Shown: positions 58,364 to 64,000 of the stretch, piece by piece
Layout of the letters: the number at the start of each line of letters is the position of its first letter
Numbering within the stretch: position 1 is the first letter of the stretch
From: Paenibacillus pinistramenti
GTDB taxonomy: Bacteria > Bacillota > Bacilli > Paenibacillales > Paenibacillaceae
Direction of reading: 5' to 3'
Length of the DNA: 64,000 nucleotides
NCBI RefSeq assembly: GCF_005869875.1
Contig: NZ_VAWG01000007.1
Location: forward strand, 62,001-126,000
The notes under the pieces: generated by a model
Databases searched by the model: none
What the model was told of the DNA's origin: nothing
What the model saw: the letters and a program-made list of their open reading frames with translations, nothing else
Position numbers and translations under genes: made by a program

Positions 58364-60025
58364 CTATTGGTCCCGGAATTCGTTTGGTGTCATGCCGTAA
58401 TGCTTGCGGAACATTTTGCTGAAATACTGCGGATTCTGGTAGCCCAGCTCGGAGGTAATCTCGTAAATCTTCTTGTTGGAGTTCTTGAGCAGGTACGCTG
58501 CTTTATCCATCCGCTTCCGGATCAGATAATCGCCCAGCCCCTCTCCTGTCTCGGCTTTGTAGACTTTGGACAGGTAGACGGGATGCAGGAAGACCTGGTC
58601 CGCGATCGTCTTCACCGACAGCTCATGGCCGTGATCGGCTTCGATCATGTCCTGCACCTGCTTGACAATGTGGCTGCGGGCTCCGGCTTCTCCGGCAGGC
58701 GTTTCATTCTGCAATTGATCCAGCATGCCCAGGGCCCACTCTCTAAGCTTCGGCACGGAATAGATGACTTTCGAGGCGGCCATGAGATCGGAGCCAAGTC
58801 CTGTCTGGTCGACATGGGAGATAAGCCGTCCCTGCTTATGCGCCATATACATAAAGGCATTGTTGACCGTCAGGAAAAATTCCACCAGGTGCTCGCGCGA
58901 ATGCCGCTGTCCGGCCAGTTCCTCCAGAACGCTTTCGATCTTGGCCTGAGCCGCTTCCCACTGCTTGGATTCCAGCAGGTGCAGCACGGTCGGCGGCCGG
59001 TACAGGCTTTCAAGCGGCTTGACCGTCACGCCTTCGGCAGGAGACTGGTCTTCCAGAAACATCAAGTCCGCTCCATGGCCGATTCCTGCGCTGTACATGT
59101 AGCTGATTCCTCTGCGGTAAGCCTCAGCCGTCTCGTCAGGGAAAGAGAAGCTGTCCGTCACCACCATCGAGATGTGGCCGCTGAGATATTTGTGGACAAG
59201 CTGCTGCAGGTTCAGCAGGGCCCCCTCCAGCAGGTCTCTGGAAAGGGGCGCCGATGCTGGCGACGCCGGCTGTGCAGCCGCCTTAGTAAGGCCGGAAGCG
59301 TGTGATCGGTGCTGCAGCATCAGCAGCAGACAATCGTGCGGCGCTTTGCCGAACCAGGAACGGAACTCGTCATAGAGCGCTTCCTCCGCAATATTGCCGA
59401 TCGCATATTCATTCAGCTCCAGCGAGCGCATATCCATAGCCGCAAAATGGCTGCCGGGCTGAATAAACACCATAACCGTCTCCTCATCCGGCTTGAGGCT
59501 GACGTCATATTCCGCAAGCCGCTCATACAGCCTCTGCTTCGGCAGGCCGCTGCCGAGCGCGAGCTCATGGAGCAGGTTCATCCGGAGCTGCTGCAGGTCG
59601 GAGCGTCTGCTGTACAGCAGCTGCTGATATTTGTTGGCAGCCTCCCACTCTTCTTTGAGGGAAGCTGCGGCCGACGCCACGCTTTTGACAAATTCCTCAT
59701 CTTCAACTGGTTTCAAAATATAATCAACCGCCTGCAGCCTGACGGCCTGCTTCGCATATTCAAAATCGGAATAGCCGGTCAGCAGGATGCACTTGATGCC
59801 GGGCCAGCGTTCCGAGATCACCTTGATAAGTTCCAGACCCGTCATTTCCGGCATGCGGATGTCCGTGACGACGATATCAATATCATGCTCTTCGAGCAGA
59901 TCGACCGCCTGAAGCGCGGAAGCCGCCTGATACACATTTCCAATATCCAGGCTTGCCCAATCTATGGTTTCTGCCAGACTTTCTGTCACGTAGCTTTCAT
60001 CATCGACTAACAAAATCTGAATCAT
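58364..60025 (-). CDS. AraC-type response regulator
   Basis: 553 residues. The receiver domain (1-120) has ILLVDDESYVTES, phosphoacceptor Asp55 in IVVTDIRMPEMTG and Lys in DYILKPVEDEEFVK. A long middle region follows. Two AraC helix-turn-helix motifs at the C-end (ELSVKTIADQVFLHPVYLSK and KIYEITSELGYQNPQYFSKM) bind DNA. It overlaps the histidine kinase stop by 4 bases (ATGA). It probably activates the galactan transporter and enzyme genes, as in YesN/YtcP-type Bacillota loci. Confidence 0.93.
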   Translation of the reverse strand: MIQILLVDDESYVTESLAETIDWASLDIGNVYQAASALQAVDLLEEHDIDIVVTDIRMPEMTGLELIKVISERWPGIKCILLTGYSDFEYAKQAVRLQAVDYILKPVEDEEFVKSVASAAASLKEEWEAANKYQQLLYSRRSDLQQLRMNLLHELALGSGLPKQRLYERLAEYDVSLKPDEETVMVFIQPGSHFAAMDMRSLELNEYAIGNIAEEALYDEFRSWFGKAPHDCLLLMLQHRSHASGLTKAAAQPASPASAPLSRDLLEGALLNLQQLVHKYLSGHISMVVTDSFSFPDETAEAYRRGISYMYSAGIGHGADLMFLEDQSPAEGVTVKPLESLYRPPTVLHLLESKQWEAAQAKIESVLEELAGQRHSREHLVEFFLTVNNAFMYMAHKQGRLISHVDQTGLGSDLMAASKVIYSVPKLREWALGMLDQLQNETPAGEAGARSHIVKQVQDMIEADHGHELSVKTIADQVFLHPVYLSKVYKAETGEGLGDYLIRKRMDKAAYLLKNSNKKIYEITSELGYQNPQYFSKMFRKHYGMTPNEFRDQ

Positions 60026-61773
60026 CGTTCTTCCTCCTTAATCGACCAGAACAAGACTGCTCTCACGCCGCCCAGCGGTGATTCCGCAAAGGTCAGCCCT
60101 GCTTCCTCGCCAAATCTCAGCTTCAGCCGCTGATGCACGTTCCAGGTGCCGCAGCCCATTTCCTCGCTCATCGGCCCCCGCAGGCTCTCCCGCATGGATT
60201 CCAGCTTGTCCTCGGTCACTTTGCCGCCGTTATCGTCAACTACGACCTGGATTTGACCGCCATGCTTCGAGACCATAATCTCTACCCGGTCAGCCTCCGC
60301 ATGAGGCTCAATGCCGTGCAGAACCGCGTTCTCGACAAGCGGCTGAATGACGAGCGGCGGAATGCTTAACTTGCGCAGCTCTTCAGGAAGACGGATGTCG
60401 TAAGACAGCCGGCTCATCCTCATCTTCTGAATTTCCAAATAATTGGTTACGAAATCCAGTTCCTCCGCCAAGCTGACCAAATCGCGCTCCTGTCTTGTGG
60501 TATATCGGTAATATCGCGACAAGCTGTGAGACATGGCGATGACAGCGTCGTTTCTTTTCAGTTTAGCCATGCTGGTAATAAAGGAGAAGCAGTTATAGAA
60601 GAAATGCGGATTGATCTGGGACTGCAGCTGCTTGAGCCTGGCTTCGCGCACCCGGAGCTGCTCCATGAACACATTCTCAAACAGCTGCTGAATCTGCTCC
60701 ACCATCGAGTTGAAGCGGAGCGACACATAACCGAATTCATTGTCGCCCTTTATATTCATTCTCACCGTATAATCGCCTGTCTTAAGCCGCTGAAAGCCTC
60801 TTACCAGCTGCTTCAGCGGGAGCTGAACCTGCGAGAAGAGAATGTAAGCGACCATTAAGCTCATGAGCAGCAGGGCGCCGACGGAAGTATAGAACAAGCG
60901 GTTGGAATCGCTGATCGGCTTCATAATTTCGGATAATGGCAGATAGTCGATCAAATACCAGCCGGTTGCCGCGGAACGGTCGATATATACCCGGTACTGC
61001 TGCCCTTCAATCCGGACGGTGCGGTTCTCGGCGCCCTGAAGCAGCTCAGACTGGTCTTCCAGATCCTTCACAAGCTGTGAGGTGAGCTTCTTGTCCGCCG
61101 AACGATTGAGAATCTCTCCGTACACAGGGTTGTAATAGAAAGGATCGCGCCGCCCGTCGCTCTTGAACCGGTCGAGAATATCCTGGATGTTGCTGCTGTC
61201 GAATTCCACTTTGACAATCAGGCTCGCTTCCCCGGGCGATGATAAGGAGGAGAACGGACTGACCGTATACCAGGAGAAGCGGAACCGCTTTTCTTCCCCG
61301 GATTGATAAGGCTCTACCTGCCAGCCGCTCCCGAGCAGAAGCTCAAGCGCCTTCTGGTCATAAGAAGAAGTGTCCGATTCGGTTACGAGCCGGTTTAGTG
61401 AAGGCGAGTAGACCGAGAGGGTGCTTTTCCAATTGGACGAGCTCTCCTGAAGACTCAGCTTGTTCTGAATCCGTTTGACGAGATTGATCTGATCCAGATT
61501 GAGGTAGTGATCCTGCAGATAGATATCCTGAAAGCTCTGCACATCCGGATCATGACTGAGCAGATTGGGCCAGGAAGCCACAATATCCAGATTCGTATCC
61601 ACCTGGCTTTGGAAGAAGGCAAGCTGGTTGGCGTTCGATTTATTCAGCTCGCTTCCCAGCACATTTTTCGTGGTCCGGTTGGAGTAAAAATACAGCACGA
61701 TGATGGGGATCAGCATCACTACGATCAGCAGTACGATTTTGGTAAAAAAGTTCAGTTTAAGCAGCTTGCGCAT
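60022..61773 (-). CDS. Sensor histidine kinase, LytS/YesM type
   Basis: About 583 residues. Segment 1 (TKIVLLIVVMLIPIIVLYFY) and segment 2 (LFYTSVGALLLMSLMVAYIL) bracket an extracellular sensor of about 250 residues. A HAMP-like linker follows, then the His motif LQSQINPHFFYNCFSF and ATP-site motifs PLVENAVLHGIEP and VVDDNGGKV. ATG 61773 is taken because GGAGG lies 12 bases ahead and because the upstream ATG (61809) would sit inside the promoter. It senses the transported sugar or its binding protein and phosphorylates the downstream regulator. Confidence 0.92.
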   Translation of the reverse strand: MRKLLKLNFFTKIVLLIVVMLIPIIVLYFYSNRTTKNVLGSELNKSNANQLAFFQSQVDTNLDIVASWPNLLSHDPDVQSFQDIYLQDHYLNLDQINLVKRIQNKLSLQESSSNWKSTLSVYSPSLNRLVTESDTSSYDQKALELLLGSGWQVEPYQSGEEKRFRFSWYTVSPFSSLSSPGEASLIVKVEFDSSNIQDILDRFKSDGRRDPFYYNPVYGEILNRSADKKLTSQLVKDLEDQSELLQGAENRTVRIEGQQYRVYIDRSAATGWYLIDYLPLSEIMKPISDSNRLFYTSVGALLLMSLMVAYILFSQVQLPLKQLVRGFQRLKTGDYTVRMNIKGDNEFGYVSLRFNSMVEQIQQLFENVFMEQLRVREARLKQLQSQINPHFFYNCFSFITSMAKLKRNDAVIAMSHSLSRYYRYTTRQERDLVSLAEELDFVTNYLEIQKMRMSRLSYDIRLPEELRKLSIPPLVIQPLVENAVLHGIEPHAEADRVEIMVSKHGGQIQVVVDDNGGKVTEDKLESMRESLRGPMSEEMGCGTWNVHQRLKLRFGEEAGLTFAESPLGGVRAVLFWSIKEEER

Positions 61774-61809
61774 TTCTTCATGTCTCCTCCGGGCTTCGTT
61801 CTGGGACAT

Positions 61810-61837
61810 ATTATAGCCTAGAAAAATACAGCTGCAA
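61810..61837 (-). promoter_or_regulatory. Sigma-A promoter of two-component operon
   Basis: Minus strand TTGCAG (61832-61837), 16 bases, TATAAT (61810-61815). Confidence 0.6.
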
Positions 61838-61915
61838 CAGAAAGATTATGTAAGCACGGCCGGAAGATTAGGCTAAAGCCGGCAACTTGAGAGCAAACAG
61901 AGTACGGCCCTGCTG

Positions 61916-61952
61916 AAAAAAAGCCAGGCCGGGACGCATCTGTCCCGGCCTG
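61916..61952. terminator. Terminator of PTP gene (hairpin A)
   Basis: AGGCCGGGAC pairs perfectly with GTCCCGGCCT, and the minus strand ends in seven T. It lies next to the second hairpin at 61960-62014. Confidence 0.88.
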
Positions 61953-61959
61953 ACAAGCC

Positions 61960-62014
61960 GAGGATCTGCGGCGAAGGGGCGTTAGGCGCCTTTGCTGCAG
62001 ATCCTCTTCTTTTA
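61960..62014. terminator. Second tandem hairpin (B)
   Basis: GAGGATCTGC-GC pairs with GC-GCAGATCCTC over an inner GGCGC hairpin. On the plus strand TTCTTTT follows. With hairpin A it forms a two-stem unit after the PTP gene. Confidence 0.75.
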
Positions 62015-62015
62015 A

Positions 62016-62504
62016 TCAAAACAAATCACCATGCTCCCGGCGGATATGCCCTAGAAGCGCCTTGCACCCCAGAGTTACCAGCTCGTAGGTCTCATCAAAA
62101 TTCCCCGTGTAGTAAGGGTCCGGCACTTCCTTGCTCTCCGCCTCCGGAACGAGATCAAGCAGCCTGATCACCTCAGTCTCCCTGCCCTTCATCAGCTTCC
62201 GCAGGTTGCTTACGTTGGAGTCATCCATCGCAATGATATAGTCGAACTCCGCAAAATCATCCGCCGCCACCTGTCTGGCGAACATGCCTTCAAAGGAAAT
62301 GCTGTACTGCTTCAGAATGTTCTGCGTCCCGTGATGCGGCGGTTTCCCCGTATGCCAGTCACCGGTGCCGGCCGAATCAATGCGGAATTTCTCCGCCAGC
62401 CCCTCCTGATTGACCATATGCCGAAATACGGCTTCCGCCATCGGAGAGCGGCAGATATTGCCCAGACATACAAATAATACGCCGATAGGCTGCTTAGTCG
62501 TCAT
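62016..62504 (-). CDS. Low-molecular-weight protein tyrosine phosphatase
   Basis: 162 residues. LFVCLGNICRSPMAEAVF holds the P-loop CX5R (Cys13, Arg19), and VPDPYYTGNFDETYELV the acid Asp and the Tyr pair typical of LMW-PTPs. All catalytic residues are in place. It may dephosphorylate a tyrosine kinase or arginine-phosphorylated proteins (YwlE type); which one is not clear. It is transcribed alone and ends at a pair of hairpins. Confidence 0.94.
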   Translation of the reverse strand: MTTKQPIGVLFVCLGNICRSPMAEAVFRHMVNQEGLAEKFRIDSAGTGDWHTGKPPHHGTQNILKQYSISFEGMFARQVAADDFAEFDYIIAMDDSNVSNLRKLMKGRETEVIRLLDLVPEAESKEVPDPYYTGNFDETYELVTLGCKALLGHIRREHGDLF

Positions 62505-62574
62505 TTATACGCTCACCTCAACCCGATAGTACATGAGAGCCTCTATTCTGACAAGCCGCCGGCAGACCGCAGAC

Positions 62575-62620
62575 AATAAAACCTCCCCCTGCTGGCCATG
62601 CAGACCGCAAGAGGAGGCAA
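62575..62620 (-). terminator. Terminator-like hairpin of small gene
   Basis: Minus strand CCTCC pairs with GGAGG (with further partial pairing), followed by TTTTA, past the small protein stop. Confidence 0.5.
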
Positions 62621-62678
62621 CATTTCTTTCAAGCCCGTTCAGCCAATTATGCTGCAAAAAGCCGCTGCTGAGCCGTTA

Positions 62679-62861
62679 TTAATGGTTAATATCGCATTTG
62701 TTCATAATAAAGTTAATCTGGTTCTCGAGCCGGTTGATCGTCTCCTGGGTCTTCTTGTCCTTGGCCCCCTGTGCCTGCAGGGCTTCCAGCTCCTGCTTCA
62801 GCTTGGGCAGATCTCCGCCCGCATTGGCACAGTCATAGCTGCTTTCCAAATTTTCAATCAT
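62679..62861 (-). CDS. Small hydrophilic protein, function unknown
   Basis: 60 residues. ATG 62861 has AAGGAGG 7 bases upstream, a strong sign of translation; the longer frame to 62921 lacks support. It begins MIENLESSYDCANAGGDLPK and contains a Gln/Lys-rich helical stretch (LKQELEALQAQGAKDKKTQE) likely to form a short coiled coil. It resembles uncharacterised spore-former small proteins but I cannot name the family. Confidence 0.6.
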   Translation of the reverse strand: MIENLESSYDCANAGGDLPKLKQELEALQAQGAKDKKTQETINRLENQINFIMNKCDINH

Positions 62862-63044
62862 GAAAAATCCTCCTTCTCTCGGGTGTACCCTCCTATTATG
62901 GAGAATTCGCTTCCGGTTCATTCAGCCGGGCAGCACCGTTTGCATCGTCCTGCCGGGTGAAATACACTAAAGAATACCAGGACAAGAATGACGAATGCGC
63001 CTGCGAACCCACTCTTTTTTAGAAGGAAAGGATGGAGAACTCAG

Positions 63045-64000
63045 ATGCAATATGTAAGACTCGGCAACACCGGCATGCAGGTATCCCGCCTTGCGCTTGG
63101 CTGCATGAGCTATGGAGACCCTGACCGCGGCAATCATGCCTGGACGCTGAATGAGGAGCAGAGCCGGCCGTTTATCAAGCGGGCGCTCGAGCTCGGCATT
63201 AACTTCTTCGATACTGCCAATGTTTATTCTGACGGCACCAGCGAGGAGATTGTCGGCAGGGCTTTGAAGGATTTTGCCAATCGCGACGAGGTCGTCATTG
63301 CCACCAAGGTGCACGGCGTAATGCGTCCGGGTCCGAACGGCGGGGGCTTGTCCCGCAAAGCGATTTTGTCCGAAATTGACCACAGCCTGAAGCGGCTGGG
63401 CACCGATTATGTGGACCTGTACCAGATTCACCGCTGGGATTACAGCACTCCGATCGAGGAGACGATGGAAGCCCTGCACGACGTGGTAAAAGCAGGCAAA
63501 GCCCGCTACATCGGCGCTTCCTCCATGTACGCCTGGCAGTTCCAGAAGGCGCTGTTCACCGCAGAGCGCCACGGCTGGACCCGGTTTGTCAGCATGCAGA
63601 ATTATCTGAACCTGCTGTACCGGGAGGAGGAGCGCGAAATGCTGCCGCTGTGCCAGGCCGAAAATATCGGCGTCATCCCGTGGAGCCCGCTCGCCCGCGG
63701 CCGCTTGACCCGGGACTGGGAGGAATCCAGCCTCCGTTCGGAAAATGACAACTTCGCCCGGACATTATACACGGCGACGGAAGAGGCCGACCGCAAGGTA
63801 GCGGCCGTGGTGAAGGAGATCGCGGAGGCCCGCGGCGTGCCGCGCGCGCAGATCGCGCTCGCGTGGGTGCTGCAGAAGCAGCCGGTGACCGCGCCGATCA
63901 TCGGCGCCACCAAGCCGCATCATCTGGAGGATGCCGTGGCTGCGCTGGATGTGGTCCTGACTCCGGAGGAGATCAAGCGGCTCGAGGAGCCTTATGTGCC
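63045..64000 (+). CDS. Aldo/keto reductase, C-end cut by window
   Basis: An open frame from ATG 63045 (GGATGGAG ahead) to the window end, 318 codons, very likely within ten residues of its stop. It begins MQYVRLGNTGMQVSRLALGC. FFDTANVYSDGTSEEIVGRA has the Asp and Tyr, VVIATKVHG the Lys and YQIHRWDYSTP the His. LLYREEEREMLPLCQAENIG and IIGATKPHHLEDAVAALDVV complete the barrel. It is NADPH-dependent and similar to YajO-type reductases. It is a different paralogue from the one at 46291. Confidence 0.93.
   Translation, partial: MQYVRLGNTGMQVSRLALGCMSYGDPDRGNHAWTLNEEQSRPFIKRALELGINFFDTANVYSDGTSEEIVGRALKDFANRDEVVIATKVHGVMRPGPNGGGLSRKAILSEIDHSLKRLGTDYVDLYQIHRWDYSTPIEETMEALHDVVKAGKARYIGASSMYAWQFQKALFTAERHGWTRFVSMQNYLNLLYREEEREMLPLCQAENIGVIPWSPLARGRLTRDWEESSLRSENDNFARTLYTATEEADRKVAAVVKEIAEARGVPRAQIALAWVLQKQPVTAPIIGATKPHHLEDAVAALDVVLTPEEIKRLEEPYV

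Overview
The window looks like a chromosomal segment of a Paenibacillus-like member of the Bacillota. The signs are a moderately high GC content, strong AGGAGG-type ribosome sites, frequent TTG starts, LplB/LplC-type sugar transporters with large lipoprotein binding proteins, AraC-type regulators with membrane sensor domains, and a GlpP-controlled glpD. No tRNA, rRNA, CRISPR array, insertion sequence or prophage gene was found.

Region by region. (1) 1-8200: a minus-strand fucoside-type operon (two permeases, lipoprotein, two GH29 enzymes, a CBM9-like protein and a cut-off gene), with a divergent membrane-bound AraC regulator running to 10531. (2) 10641-14397: an ECF sigma factor, an anti-sigma-like membrane protein and an ABC exporter in one overlapping operon, similar in layout to the sigY operon of Bacillus. 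(3) 14662-18495: a MATE exporter, an AraC regulator, a membrane coiled-coil protein and an AIM24 protein. (4) 18563-24300: an AT-rich island of small, unrelated housekeeping-like enzymes (PP2C, P-loop kinases, GNATs, hydrolase, HAD, phosphatase, GrpB), of which at least four are truncated or frameshifted. (5) 24503-34018: a NAGPA-type protein, an amidohydrolase, SulP, GNAT, UspA, MFS with MerR, and a CpdB-type nucleotidase. (6) 34308-37775: a phosphonate/phosphate transporter phnD-C-E-E with candidate PhoP boxes and an attenuator after phnD. (7) 37950-50430: NUDIX, a DinG-like helicase, glpP/glpD with a terminator leader, an OYE reductase, ThuA, SDR, aldo/keto reductase, AarF kinase, a phasin-like protein and CutC. 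(8) 50558-61815: a galactan-use locus (GH53, GH42, two permeases, lipoprotein, response regulator, histidine kinase) with candidate CcpA sites. (9) 62016-64000: a low-molecular-weight phosphatase, a small protein and a cut-off aldo/keto reductase.

How the parts fit: both sugar loci pair an ABC importer with intracellular glycosidases, a dedicated sensor and cre-like sites, so uptake and breakdown probably respond both to substrate and to carbon status. The nucleotidase and phn genes share one divergent upstream region, which suggests a joint phosphate-scavenging role. The least ordinary observations are short tandem repeats that straddle or abut stop codons at several unrelated genes, the cluster of decaying genes in the AT-rich island, and a possible relic of an older sugar-binding protein inside the galactan locus.
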